A program made the position numbers and the translations under genes. The notes under the pieces were generated by a model. It was not told where the DNA came from, searched no databases, and was given only the letters and a program-made list of their open reading frames with translations. Shown in pieces: positions 1 to 8,682 of a stretch of DNA of 64,000 nucleotides. Numbering within the stretch: position 1 is the first letter of the stretch; every line of letters starts with the position of its first letter. The stretch is from JBQTIY01 sp052387675 (lineage in GTDB: Bacteria > Planctomycetota > B15-G4): positions 248,001 to 312,000 of the forward strand of contig JBQTIY010000001.1 in assembly GCA_052387675.1 (NCBI GenBank), in the 5' to 3' direction.

Positions 1-553
1 CCACGCCAAAGGCCAGCAGATGCGCCGCCGGTTCGGTCACGTCGAAGGCCAGCAGGCCGAGCGTCAGCGCCAGCCAGGTCGTTTGCCCGACGATCACGGC
101 GCGCGTCGTGAGCCCGAAGACCATGTCCACCGCGAAGATGACCATGGCGCCTGCCGGCGCGTGCGCCAGAACGTGCAGCGCCGCGATCGCCAGCAGCGCC
201 AAGCGCAGCGGCGCCGGCTCGAAGATCCAGGCCGCTGCCACGAGCAGCACGACACCGGCCCAAGCGAAGCGCAGCTTGAGCTGGATGAGCAGCCCGATGA
301 GCGGCCCGGCGCCGGCGCGATCGCGGCTCGCCTCGCGGATGACCACGGTGCCGGCACCAAAGTCGAGCATGGTGTTCAGCAACTGGTACAGCGTCAGGTG
401 GAAGGCGAAGACGCCGTACTCAGCCTCGCCGAGCACGCGTGTGAGCAGCAGCGCGGTGATGACGAAGGTCAGCGCCGAGCTGTACAGGCGCCCGGCGATC
501 TGGACCGCGGCGCTCGCGCCGACGCGCTGCGACAGGCTGCGAGGGCGCTGCAT
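1..553 (-). CDS. Polysaccharide flippase-like membrane protein, partial (3' end beyond window)
   Basis: Reading the minus strand from an ATG at 553 gives an open frame to the left edge. The product starts MQRPRSLSQRVGASAAVQI and continues with long hydrophobic stretches (about residues 22-33, 44-62, 80-97 and 105-125) and the phrase LLLTRVLGEAEYG near residue 35. A first helix followed by an 'R-lG...yG.f' loop is typical of Wzx/MVF-type polysaccharide exporters, which flip lipid-linked sugars across the inner membrane. The gene is divergent from the nucleotidyltransferase, with only 33 bp between the starts, so the promoters must overlap. The C-terminal part is outside the window, so the exact family (RfbX or MurJ-like) is open. 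Confidence 0.75.
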   Translation of the reverse strand, partial: MQRPRSLSQRVGASAAVQIAGRLYSSALTFVITALLLTRVLGEAEYGVFAFHLTLYQLLNTMLDFGAGTVVIREASRDRAGAGPLIGLLIQLKLRFAWAGVVLLVAAAWIFEPAPLRLALLAIAALHVLAHAPAGAMVIFAVDMVFGLTTRAVIVGQTTWLALTLGLLAFDVTEPAAHLLAFGV

Positions 554-586
554 GGCGCGGCCGAGTCTGCCACACTGGGCGGCGCC

Positions 587-1201
587 ATGATCCAAGGCCT
601 GCTTCTCGCTGCCGGAGCCGGCCGCCGCCTGGGCGGACCCAAGGCCCGGCTCCTGCTGGACGGGCGCACGGCGCTGCATTGGTGCTTGCAGGCGCTGCAC
701 GACGGCGGCCTGGACGCGGTGCGCGTCGTGCTGCGGGCCGAGGACGCGGCTTCAGCCGCAGAAGCGCAGGCCGCCTGCGCCGAGGTCGTGACCGCCCAGG
801 ATCCCGCGCGCGGCCAGAGCGCCTCGATTCAAGACGCCCTGCGCCACGGCCCGGTTCCCGACGAGGGCTATCTGCTGCACTTGGTCGACCTGCCCCTGCT
901 CGCCTCCGAGGACGTCGCCGCGCTGCTGGCCGCTTTCCGGAAACGGCCCGCGGGGACCGTCTTCACACTGCCCACGGTGGCCGGAGGCCGCGGTCACCCA
1001 GTGCTCTTCACACCGGCCATGGCGGCGGAGTTCCTGGCGCTGGGGCCCGGCGAACCGGCGCATCAGGTTCTGCGCCGCACACCCGAGCGCGTCGTGGAAG
1101 TGCCGCGGGAGAATCCCTGGCTACGCCGCGACATCGATCTGCCGGCGGATGCGCAAGCGGCCGAGGCGGAACTGCGCCGCCGCGCCGGATTCAGCCGATG
1201 A
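587..1201 (+). CDS. MobA/MocA-like nucleotidyltransferase
   Basis: 204 aa. The N-terminus has the nucleotide-binding signature LLLAAGAGRRLGGPKARLLL (about residues 5-24) of the NTP_transf_3 family. A metal-binding Asp follows in HLVDLPLL (about residue 102), and GGRGHPVLF (about 128-136) is typical of MocA-type molybdopterin cytidylyltransferases, which attach CMP to molybdenum cofactor. No molybdoenzyme lies nearby, so another NDP-sugar or cofactor role is possible. An open frame extends upstream to position 20, but that part reads antisense through the flippase gene. The ATG at 587, where homology begins, is therefore the start. The 3' end overlaps the convergent ArsC-like gene by 11 bp. 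Confidence 0.8.
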   Translation: MIQGLLLAAGAGRRLGGPKARLLLDGRTALHWCLQALHDGGLDAVRVVLRAEDAASAAEAQAACAEVVTAQDPARGQSASIQDALRHGPVPDEGYLLHLVDLPLLASEDVAALLAAFRKRPAGTVFTLPTVAGGRGHPVLFTPAMAAEFLALGPGEPAHQVLRRTPERVVEVPRENPWLRRDIDLPADAQAAEAELRRRAGFSR

Positions 1202-1607
1202 GCAGGACCTGCACGCGGTTGCGGATCTCGTCCCGCACGGCGCGATAGGCCTTCTTGATCTCAGCGTCGCTGCCCGTGGCCGTGGTCGGGTCGTTGAGCG
1301 GCCAGTGGATCTGCGTGATCTTGCGGCTGGCCAGCTTGGGCAAGGGATCGCAGTCGGAGCTGAGCGTGATGACCGTGTCGATCTTGGCGATCGGAACGGC
1401 CTTGAAGTCATGCGGCTGCTGCGCGGAGATGTCGATGCCGATCTCGGCCATGACATCGATCGCGTGCCGGTTCAGCCCCTTGGGCGCCACTCCGGCGCTG
1501 TAGACGTTGGCGCTGCCATTCGCGAGCTTCTTGGCGAAGCCCATCGCCATCTGGCTGCGAGCGTCGTTTCCCTTGCAGACGAACAGGAAATTACGCGACT
1601 TGGCCAT
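1191..1607 (-). CDS. Low-molecular-weight phosphatase fold / ArsC-like protein
   Basis: 138 aa, starting at an ATG preceded by AGGAG. The P-loop C-x5-R is present as CKGNDARS (Cys11-Arg17), followed by YSAGVAPKGLNRHAI and the general-acid motif HWPLNDP (Asp106), which places it in the arsenate reductase/LMW-PTP superfamily. Thioredoxin-linked ArsC needs two more cysteines near residues 82 and 89. Here the matching stretch is TLSSDCDPLP, so the first is Ser and only Cys86 remains. It may use a different thiol partner or be a phosphatase rather than a classic arsenate reductase. No arsR or arsB is adjacent. A longer open frame to 1739 has no family similarity and was not used. Confidence 0.75.
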   Translation of the reverse strand: MAKSRNFLFVCKGNDARSQMAMGFAKKLANGSANVYSAGVAPKGLNRHAIDVMAEIGIDISAQQPHDFKAVPIAKIDTVITLSSDCDPLPKLASRKITQIHWPLNDPTTATGSDAEIKKAYRAVRDEIRNRVQVLLIG

Positions 1608-1824
1608 GAGGAACTCCTGCCGGTTGGACACGCGGTTGCGAGCGAACGACGCCCGCTTCGCGCGCCATGCACGAAAGGCGGATTGTATGCGAATCGGCTG
1701 GTGCTTGCCAGCGTCGGCGCGACACGCCTTCTGCGGCACTGTCAGAGTGAATTGCAGGCTCCCGTCTCAGCGCGCCGCCCGCGGCATCGTGGGCCACGAG
1801 CCCTGGCCCTACGGAACCCTCACC

Positions 1825-2127
1825 ATGCCGGACGCCACGATTCTCCGCGGACAAGCTGACCCGCTGGCCCCCCTGGGCTTCCCCATCTCGGCCGGCATCC
1901 AGTTGAGCAACGGGCAGCGCCTGTTCTCGATCTTCGAACGCGCCGGCCGCCGAATCATGCTGGTGGCCCATCCGGTGCGCACCGGCAACATGGCGGCCGT
2001 GGCCCTGGCCGCCTGGCCGCACGAACGCGAGCCGCTGAGCGGCGATCTGCTCGATGAACTCATCGATCCGCGCAACGCGACCATTCTCCGCGATGCGCTG
2101 CAGCTCCTGCGCAGCGGCTCGCTCTAG
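1825..2127 (+). CDS. Hypothetical protein, 100 aa
   Basis: Starts at the ATG in CACCATGCCGGAC and encodes a soluble 100-residue protein (MPDATILRGQADPLAPLGFP near the N-terminus, then SNGQRLFSIFERAGRR). No signal peptide, membrane segment or known motif is seen. It is divergent from the ArsC-like gene across about 217 bp that holds no recognised feature. The frame is open upstream to 1507, but that stretch is antisense to the ArsC-like gene. I do not recognise the family; codon use looks like that of its neighbours, and the gene call is moderately secure. Confidence 0.5.
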   Translation: MPDATILRGQADPLAPLGFPISAGIQLSNGQRLFSIFERAGRRIMLVAHPVRTGNMAAVALAAWPHEREPLSGDLLDELIDPRNATILRDALQLLRSGSL

Positions 2128-2229
2128 AACGCGGCGGCCCCGCCAAATCCGCGCCCTGCGCTGACGCCGGATTGACGCTTCGGCGGCTGTGTGCTTCGAT
2201 CTGCCCCGGGTCCAACCGGGAGTTCACGC

Positions 2230-3807
2230 ATGAGTACACGCGTCCTGTCCTACGCCCTGGCTTCCCCCCTGCTCGCCGGCGCGCTGCTGCTGGGCCTGCT
2301 GTCGCCCAAAGCCGAAGCCCAGTCGGGCGCCCTGGACGTCAGCCTGCAGGGCGGCGCCTTCAGCGAAGTGACCACCATCCACATGGAAGGTCCGCCCGGC
2401 CGCAAGCACTTCTTGCTGCTGTCGGTGTTCAACGTGCCGAACATGGCCTTCCTGCCGAACATCAACACGGACATCGGCATCGAGTTCCTCAACATCTGTT
2501 TCGTGCTGCCGAACTTCGTGGGCCTGTTCAATGGCGGCGGCACGCACGACGCGGCGCTCTTCGTGACGCACATGCCGGAGCTGGACATCTTTCCGCTCTA
2601 CTTTCAGAACTTCATGACCGCCGAAGGCACCAACAAGCTGGACGACAAGTCCACGGTGCAGAAGTGGACCCTGCAGGCCAAGAACTCCTGGAAGCCACCG
2701 CATTTGGGCTTCGAGATGGCCGTGGAACGCAGCACCCACACCATGACCCTGCTGCCGGATCGCCGGGTGCTCATCGTGGGCGGCGGCGCCGGCGGCATTA
2801 CTACCTCCTACGGCAGCAGCTCCGTTGAGCTCTACGACACGCGCGATGAGGGGCTCACGGCGCAGCCCTCCCTGCTGCAGCCGCGCACCGGACACTCGGC
2901 CACGCTGCTGAACGACGGCCGCGTGCTGGTGGTCGGCGGCGCGGACGAAGTCCTGGGCGAACCCACGAACACGGCCGAGATCCGCGATCCGGTCACCGGC
3001 GTGTGGACCGCCGTAGGCAATCTGGTCAACGGCCCGCGCGCGCTGCATCGCGCCACGCTGCTGCAAGACGGCCGCGTGCTCATCACCGGCGGCACGGACA
3101 ACTTCATTAGCCCCACCGACATCATCCTGGGCGCACAGAAGACCACCGAGATCTTCAACCCGGTCACCAACACCTTCAGCGCCGGCCCCAACATGACCAT
3201 CCACCGACTCGGCGAAACCGCCACGGCCCTGCCCGACGGCAACGTGCTCATCACGGGCGGCTTCACCAAGGTGCTCGGCTTCATTCCGCTCATCACCTCG
3301 AACTACGAAACCTACAACTTCTCAGCGGGCAACCCGGGCTCCTTCAGCAGCACCGGCACGATGGGCGCGCCGAACGGCCGCTTCGGGCATGCAGCCGTGG
3401 CCCTGCCCGACGGCAGCGTGCTGGTGGTGGGCGGAGCCTCGGGCGCCGATCCGCTCGACCCGGCCCCCGAGCAGACCTGGGAGCGTTGGACCGAGTCCAC
3501 CGGCTTCATGGGCACCAACCCGTTGAACGACGGACGCATCCTGCCCACGGTGGACTTGCTGACCGATGGGCGCGTGCTCATCGCCGGCGGAGCGCGCGGC
3601 GGCTTCACCACGCCGGAGTCGGTGGCGAGCTGCGAAGTGTGGAGCCCCATCACGGAGCTCTCCACGGTCGCGGCGAGTTTGCTGCAGGATCGCGCTGGGC
3701 ATCAGAGCGTGCGCCTGCCGGACGGCACCGTGCTGGTGAGCGGCGGCGGCGTGGGCACGGGCACGACGCAGGCCGGCCTGGCCTCGCTCGAGATCTACCA
3801 GCCCTGA
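2230..3807 (+). CDS. Secreted kelch-repeat beta-propeller protein
   Basis: 525 aa, with a Sec signal peptide (hydrophobic core about residues 6-24, cleavage near AEAQS). From about residue 180 there are five or six kelch/galactose-oxidase-type repeats of the form GRfgHaA..LpDGsVLvvGG, for example HSATLLNDGRVLVVGGAD and GHAAVALPDGSVLVVGG. These build a beta-propeller. The first 150 residues contain IFPLYFQNF and LLLSVFN, which resemble the C-terminal domain of planctomycete secreted proteins but sit at the N-terminal side. It is probably exported and binds or decorates a surface ligand; no catalytic residues are evident. Its TGA stop overlaps the presumed start of glycogen synthase. Confidence 0.8.
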   Translation: MSTRVLSYALASPLLAGALLLGLLSPKAEAQSGALDVSLQGGAFSEVTTIHMEGPPGRKHFLLLSVFNVPNMAFLPNINTDIGIEFLNICFVLPNFVGLFNGGGTHDAALFVTHMPELDIFPLYFQNFMTAEGTNKLDDKSTVQKWTLQAKNSWKPPHLGFEMAVERSTHTMTLLPDRRVLIVGGGAGGITTSYGSSSVELYDTRDEGLTAQPSLLQPRTGHSATLLNDGRVLVVGGADEVLGEPTNTAEIRDPVTGVWTAVGNLVNGPRALHRATLLQDGRVLITGGTDNFISPTDIILGAQKTTEIFNPVTNTFSAGPNMTIHRLGETATALPDGNVLITGGFTKVLGFIPLITSNYETYNFSAGNPGSFSSTGTMGAPNGRFGHAAVALPDGSVLVVGGASGADPLDPAPEQTWERWTESTGFMGTNPLNDGRILPTVDLLTDGRVLIAGGARGGFTTPESVASCEVWSPITELSTVAASLLQDRAGHQSVRLPDGTVLVSGGGVGTGTTQAGLASLEIYQP

Positions 3808-5198
3808 AGCTCGGCTTCGTCGCCGCCGAGATGTCGCCGCTGGCCAAGGTCGGCGGCCTCGGGGATGTCGTCGGCGCCCTCTCCGCCGAACTCGCCGGCC
3901 GCGGGCACGAAGTCACCGTGCTCATGCCGGCCTATGGCGGGCTGAAGCTCCAGCATCTCTCCGACCCGGCCCGCGAAGTGGCCAAAGTCTCTTTCGACGG
4001 CGTGGAACGCGCGGTGCCGATCCGCCTCGGGCGCCTGGGGCGCGTGCGCGTGGCGCTGATCGACGATCCGCTCGTGGGCGGGCGCGGCCCCTACGACTAC
4101 GCCGATGCGCGCGACGAGGCCTTCCGCTACGCGCTCCTGGGACGCGTCGCCAGCGACTGGCTCGCCGCGCGCGTGGACCTGCTGCACCTGCACGATCACC
4201 ATGCTTCGCTCGTGGTGCCGCTGCTGCTCGGCCGCGCCGGCCCGCCCACCTTGCTCACCATTCACAACGTGGCCTACCAGGGTATCCACGCCTGGGAGCA
4301 TGTGAGCGTGGCCGGGTTGCCGGACCAGGCCCACGGTTTGCTCGACTGGTACGGCCGCGCGAACGCCATCAAAGCCGCGATCATCGGCGCCAGCGCCGTG
4401 AACGCGGTCTCGCCCACCTACGCGCGCGAGCTGCGCGACACCGACCTGGGCTGCGGACTGCAGAGCTTCTTCCTGGCGCGCGGCCCGGCCCTGAGCGGCA
4501 TTCTCAACGGCATCGACACCAAGGTCTGGGATCCCGCCACCGACCCGCACTTGCCGGCGCACTACTCGCGCGAAGACCTCGCCGGCAAGCGCGTGTGCCG
4601 CAGCGCGCTGGCCAAGGAACTGGGCCTGCAGCCCGACGAACGCCGGCCGCTCATCGGCATCGTGAGCCGACTCACCGACCAGAAGGGCTTCGATCTGCTG
4701 CGTCCGGTGCTGCCCGAGATCGCGGCCGTGGCCGACCTAGTGGTCCTCGGCACCGGCGACCCGCGCCTTGAAGCGGCTTTCCGGCACGCCGCCGGCCGGC
4801 ACGTGGGCGTGCGCATCGGCTTCGACGAAGCGCTCGCGCACCGCATCGAGGCCGGCGCCGATCTCTTTCTCATGCCCTCGCGCTTCGAGCCCTGCGGCCT
4901 CAACCAAATGATCAGCATGCGCTACGGCACGCTGCCGGTGGTGCGGCGGACGGGCGGGCTGGCCGACACGGTCATCGACGCCGACGAGCATCCGGACTCC
5001 GGCTACGGCTTCGTCTTCGAGCGCGCCACGCCGGCAGCGCTCTTCGGCGCGCTCTTCCGCGCGCTCAAGGTCATCCACGAAGGCGGCGCCGAATCGCTGA
5101 TGCGGCGCGCCATGGCCGTCGACGTCTCGTGGAGCGCCTCCGCGCAGCGCTACGAAGCGCTCATGGCGAATCTGGTGACGGCGGCTCGTCGGAACTGA
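3804..5198 (+). CDS. glgA: Glycogen synthase (ADP-glucose/UDP-glucose type, GT5)
   Basis: 464 aa if started at the CTG at 3804, close to the usual 470-480 for GlgA. The N-terminus LGFVAAEMSPLAKVGGLGD carries the sugar-nucleotide-binding K-x-G-G-L loop. LLTIHNVAYQG, FLARGPALSGILNGIDT and, near the C-terminus, SRFEPCGLNQMISMRYGTLP with RRTGGLADTV are GT5 hallmarks. It would elongate alpha-1,4-glucan in the cytoplasm. No ATG or GTG lies at the right place: an ATG at 3831 would remove the first beta strand and cut into the K-x-G-G-L region. The CTG overlaps the kelch stop as CTGA, implying translational coupling with a rare start codon. The 3' end overlaps the convergent AsmA-like gene by 38 bp. 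Confidence 0.9.
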   Translation: MKLGFVAAEMSPLAKVGGLGDVVGALSAELAGRGHEVTVLMPAYGGLKLQHLSDPAREVAKVSFDGVERAVPIRLGRLGRVRVALIDDPLVGGRGPYDYADARDEAFRYALLGRVASDWLAARVDLLHLHDHHASLVVPLLLGRAGPPTLLTIHNVAYQGIHAWEHVSVAGLPDQAHGLLDWYGRANAIKAAIIGASAVNAVSPTYARELRDTDLGCGLQSFFLARGPALSGILNGIDTKVWDPATDPHLPAHYSREDLAGKRVCRSALAKELGLQPDERRPLIGIVSRLTDQKGFDLLRPVLPEIAAVADLVVLGTGDPRLEAAFRHAAGRHVGVRIGFDEALAHRIEAGADLFLMPSRFEPCGLNQMISMRYGTLPVVRRTGGLADTVIDADEHPDSGYGFVFERATPAALFGALFRALKVIHEGGAESLMRRAMAVDVSWSASAQRYEALMANLVTAARRN

Positions 5199-7026
5199 AC
5201 AGCTCCCCGATCCAGTCCAGCGCACTCAGGATGGGGCCCGACACAATCTTGATGGGCAGCACGCGCACTTGCGGCTCGGCCAGCGTGCCGCGCACCTCGA
5301 TCTTGACGAATTGCCGCTGCACATAGTCCATCAGGCGGCCCACATTGCCGTCCGGCGAGGCGAAGGGGATCAGGTCGATGTCGAGCTGCCGGTCGGCGCG
5401 CACGCGGCCGCCGCCCACGAGTGAGAGCAGCGCCGATTCCAAACGCAGCTCATCCAAGTTCCATGAGCCGGCCTGCTCGCGGAAGCGCAGTTCGAGCCGG
5501 TGGCGTTCGGTCTGCTCGGAGCCGCCGAGCCCCAGCGCCCTGATCACGGCGTCCAGCACGGGCACCTTCCAGAGATTTCCGGCCCGCACCGAGAGCTGCC
5601 CTTCGGCGTAGCTCAGCTCGGGCTGACCAAGGCGCCCATCGCATTGCACGCTGCCCTGCAGCCAGCCGGTGACGCCGGCCTCTTCGGCGCCCGCCGCAGC
5701 GAGCTGGCGTCGCAGCAGCCCCAGATCCATGTCGAAGACCGAGGCAGAGAGCTCGTAGTCGCCGCTGCGCAGGTCCAGGGTGCCGCTCGCGCGCGCCACA
5801 CCGGAGGCGCAGACGCCGGAGATTTCACGGAAGACGATGCGGTCCTCGCGCAGATCGAAGCTGCCCACCAGATCTTCGACGGGCAGGCGCGTGGGCCCCA
5901 GTTCCACCCGGTTGAGCAGCACGCCGCCCCAGCCGCGCACCACGGGGCGCTCGCCCTCGGCACCGCTCTCGATGACGAGATGCAGTTCCAGGTTGCCGCC
6001 ATCTTCGGCCTGCAGCCATGTCAGGAGCTGCTGCTGCGGAATGAGCAGCAGGTCGGCAGCGCGAAACTCTGCGTCGACCACGTCGAGCTGCAAGGAGAGC
6101 CCGGCCGCCGAGTGTTCAAGGCTGGTGCTCAGCTCGCCGCCCGGGAAACCGATGCGCGCGTCGCTGAGTGAGAAGTGGCCGTCATCCAGGCGGAAGGGCA
6201 GGGTCACGCGCTCCAGCTCAAAAGGCAGATGCGCCGGCGAAAGGATCGCCTCGTGGAGCGTGCCCTCGGCCCGCACCAGACCCTGCTCATCGCGGGTCAG
6301 CTCCAGATCGATGCGCCCGCGCGGCCGCAGATCGGCCACGAAGTCGGCCGCGCGCCCGGGCAGGAAGAGTGCGCAGGCCGGGCTCACGGTGGCGCCGGCC
6401 ACCGAGAGGCCGCGCAGGCCGCTGTCGTCGAAACGCAGATCCACGCGCCCGCGCTCGCCCAGTTCCACCTGCACCAAGGCCCCGTTCTGCCAGGGGTGCA
6501 GTTCCACCGAGCAGTTCTCGATGGTTTCCAGTTCCAGCCCCGGCTGCTGCAGGATCACGCGCACACCGCGCACGTCCACGAGCGGCAGCGTGGGCGGGCC
6601 CGAGTCCTCGTCGCTGGGTCCCAGCACAGCCTGCACGTGCTCGATGAGCGCCTCGATGGCGCGCGTGATGCCCAGCGTTTCGCCATCGCTGGTGATCATC
6701 ACGCGCCCACCGCGGGCTTCAATCCGCAGCAGCGGCGCGCTGCTGTCGCCGTCGAGCACCGGCCAGGCGAAGTGCACGTCGACTTCGTCGCACTGCGCCA
6801 CGGCCTCGCCCGTCGTGGGATCGATGAGCTGCACATCGCGCAGACGCAGGCGGTCGGGGCGCGGCAGGTTGGCGCTGCGCGCGGTGATGATCCCGGTCAG
6901 GCCGTAGTCGCTCAGCTCGGAGCGCAGCAGGTCGGTGGCGTAGCGGTCGGCCACGAACCAGCCGCCGGCCAGCACGAGGCAGCCCGAGACGAGCACCAGC
7001 GCCAAAATGCGCAGCACGTTCGTCAC
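5161..7026 (-). CDS. AsmA/TamB-like envelope protein
   Basis: 621 aa from a GTG at 7026 that overlaps the upstream lipoprotein stop (GTGA). One N-terminal transmembrane segment (LRILALVLVSGCLVLAGGWF) is followed by a long beta-rich region with amphipathic repeats such as RLRLRDVQLIDPTTGEAV and, at the C-terminus, LSLVGGGRVRADRQLDIDLI and VEIRGTLAEPQVRVLP-like text (the DUF3971/AsmA_2 style ending). Such proteins span from the inner membrane into the periplasm and are thought to help lipid transport or outer-membrane homeostasis. It forms an operon with the lipoprotein upstream. Family assignment rests on architecture rather than a strict motif. Confidence 0.65.
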   Translation of the reverse strand: MTNVLRILALVLVSGCLVLAGGWFVADRYATDLLRSELSDYGLTGIITARSANLPRPDRLRLRDVQLIDPTTGEAVAQCDEVDVHFAWPVLDGDSSAPLLRIEARGGRVMITSDGETLGITRAIEALIEHVQAVLGPSDEDSGPPTLPLVDVRGVRVILQQPGLELETIENCSVELHPWQNGALVQVELGERGRVDLRFDDSGLRGLSVAGATVSPACALFLPGRAADFVADLRPRGRIDLELTRDEQGLVRAEGTLHEAILSPAHLPFELERVTLPFRLDDGHFSLSDARIGFPGGELSTSLEHSAAGLSLQLDVVDAEFRAADLLLIPQQQLLTWLQAEDGGNLELHLVIESGAEGERPVVRGWGGVLLNRVELGPTRLPVEDLVGSFDLREDRIVFREISGVCASGVARASGTLDLRSGDYELSASVFDMDLGLLRRQLAAAGAEEAGVTGWLQGSVQCDGRLGQPELSYAEGQLSVRAGNLWKVPVLDAVIRALGLGGSEQTERHRLELRFREQAGSWNLDELRLESALLSLVGGGRVRADRQLDIDLIPFASPDGNVGRLMDYVQRQFVKIEVRGTLAEPQVRVLPIKIVSGPILSALDWIGELFSSDEPPSPDSP

Positions 7027-7724
7027 AGCCAGCCCTCCCACCAGCTCAGCGGCTGGTGAAAGACGTAGTGCAGGCGCTCTTCCTGGGTGGGCAACAACTC
7101 GCGCGGCCCGAGCCGCAGCCGTCCGGGCAAGTAGTAGCCGTTGTGGACACGGCCGAAGGCGAGGTCTTCGGCCGGCTGATCATCCAGCCCCGCGCTCACC
7201 TCGGCGGGCAGACGCCGAAACTGGCACTGCCCTTCGACGAGCCGCCCCGCCACGCGCCCCTGCCAGCGCAGCAGCACTCGCTCGGGGATCGCACGCTCAG
7301 CTTCACCGGGTGCGGCAAAGTCGAAAAAGAGATCAAAGGGGCGCCGCGACCAGGAAGGCACCACCAGGGCCGAGGTCAGCCGCTCGCGGCCCGACCAGCA
7401 AGCGCTCAGCGGCACGCGCAAGTTGCCTGATTCGCCCGAGACATCCACGGCGAAGCCTTCCCAAGGGAAGACCAGATTGCCGGTACGCGGCCGCGCGATC
7501 TCAAGCTGGACGTGCACGGTGAGCACTTCTCGGCCGTCGGCTTCGTTGAGGTACACGCCCTGACAGCGCACATCGAGCAGGGCCTCTTCGGTCTCCTCGC
7601 GATAGCCCACGATGGCCTCGGCCGGCGCCGCGCCCGCCGGCGCGTAGTAGCCGCGCTCGGGAGCGCTGATGCAGGCGGGCAGCAGGCTGCAGGCGAGGAC
7701 GACGAAGATCGCGGCTCGAATCAC
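7023..7724 (-). CDS. Lipoprotein of unknown function
   Basis: 233 aa from a GTG at 7724 (VIRAAIFVVLACSLLPACIS). The N-terminus is a lipoprotein signal with lipobox LLPAC. The mature part reads like an immunoglobulin-like or jelly-roll secreted domain (VHVQLEIARPRTGNLVFPWE, LFFDFAAPG) with no catalytic motif that I recognise. The frame is open upstream to 8387, but this is antisense to the ATP-grasp gene. It overlaps the AsmA-like gene by 4 bp and is probably co-transcribed with it, which suggests an envelope role for both. Confidence 0.6.
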   Translation of the reverse strand: MIRAAIFVVLACSLLPACISAPERGYYAPAGAAPAEAIVGYREETEEALLDVRCQGVYLNEADGREVLTVHVQLEIARPRTGNLVFPWEGFAVDVSGESGNLRVPLSACWSGRERLTSALVVPSWSRRPFDLFFDFAAPGEAERAIPERVLLRWQGRVAGRLVEGQCQFRRLPAEVSAGLDDQPAEDLAFGRVHNGYYLPGRLRLGPRELLPTQEERLHYVFHQPLSWWEGWL

Positions 7725-7806
7725 GGCTGGCTCACGGAAGCGTCGGCAACGGGGCCACGATAGCAGCCGGTGGCGCCGACTTCGCGGCGATTGCAGGATC
7801 TTAGAT

Positions 7807-8661
7807 ATGGATGGCCTGATCCTCTGCCGGCTCCCCGCGTCGCCCGCCACCGCCAGCCTGGCCCAGGCCTGCGCTCGGCGCGGACTGCCCGTGCGCCTCG
7901 ACCGGCCCGCCGCGGCGCGCGCCGCCGGCCCCTCCACGTTGCTCATCACGCGGCTGCCGTCGGGTACGCCGCCCGAAAGTCTGTGGCCGCTGCAGGCGCT
8001 CGAAGCCGAGGGCCGCGTCTTCGTGAACCGGCCCTCGAGTCTGCTGGTGGCGCATGCCAAGCCGCTCGCGCTGCAGCGCCTCGCCGCGGCCGGCCTGCCC
8101 GTGCCAGCGACCGTCTGCGTGGAGCGCGATGCGCCGGCCTCGCTCGACGCGCTGCCCGGCGACCGCTTCGTGGTCAAGCCGGCCGCGGGCTCCTCCGGCC
8201 GCGGCGTGCTCATCGGCCTCGATCGCGCCACGGCCGCGCGCGCGGCCCAGGCCTTCGCCGATGCCAGCGGCCCGGTGCTGGTGCAGCCCCTGCTCGGCGG
8301 CGGTCTCGATCGCCGCCTGCTCGTCGTTGATGGCGCCGTGGTGGCCGCCATGGAACGCGTTCCGGCTGGGCACGACGGCCGCGGCAATCTGCGCTACGGC
8401 GCCCAGCCGGTGGCCTTCACGCCGCAGGCCGACCAGCAGGCCCTGGCCTTGGCGGCGGCGCGCGCTCTCGCACTCGACATCGCCGCTGTCGACCTACTCG
8501 TCGACGCCGGGCAGAGCCTCATCCTGGAGGTCAACGCCTGTCCGGGCCTCGCTGGCCTGCAACGCGCCACGGGCCTGGACATAGCGAGTCTCCTCGCCGA
8601 GTCGCTGCAACGGCGCGCGGCGCAGCTCGCCGCCGAGGGGGGCGCGCCGCACACCCGTTGA
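7807..8661 (+). CDS. RimK-like ATP-grasp ligase
   Basis: 284 aa from the ATG at 7807. ATP-grasp signatures are DRFVVKPAAGSSGRGVL (phosphate-binding lysine and glycine-rich loop, about 117-134), GAVVAAMERV, and SLILEVNACPGLAGLQRATG (Mg-binding Glu and Asn, about 237-257). The arrangement matches RimK/LysX-type enzymes that join an amino acid to a carboxylate through an acyl phosphate. Similar proteins make poly-glutamate tags, lysine-biosynthesis intermediates or tetrahydromethanopterin tails; planctomycetes often carry the last pathway, but no other genes of it are near. The substrate is unassigned. The next gene starts 21 bp downstream. Confidence 0.75.
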   Translation: MDGLILCRLPASPATASLAQACARRGLPVRLDRPAAARAAGPSTLLITRLPSGTPPESLWPLQALEAEGRVFVNRPSSLLVAHAKPLALQRLAAAGLPVPATVCVERDAPASLDALPGDRFVVKPAAGSSGRGVLIGLDRATAARAAQAFADASGPVLVQPLLGGGLDRRLLVVDGAVVAAMERVPAGHDGRGNLRYGAQPVAFTPQADQQALALAAARALALDIAAVDLLVDAGQSLILEVNACPGLAGLQRATGLDIASLLAESLQRRAAQLAAEGGAPHTR

Positions 8662-8682
8662 CGCCCCCGCGCGGGCGCGGTC

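Noticed and set aside
5500..7059. Long plus-strand open frames opposite the AsmA-like gene
   Set aside because: High GC content gives long antisense frames; they carry no motif and are His/Gln/Ala/Arg-biased.
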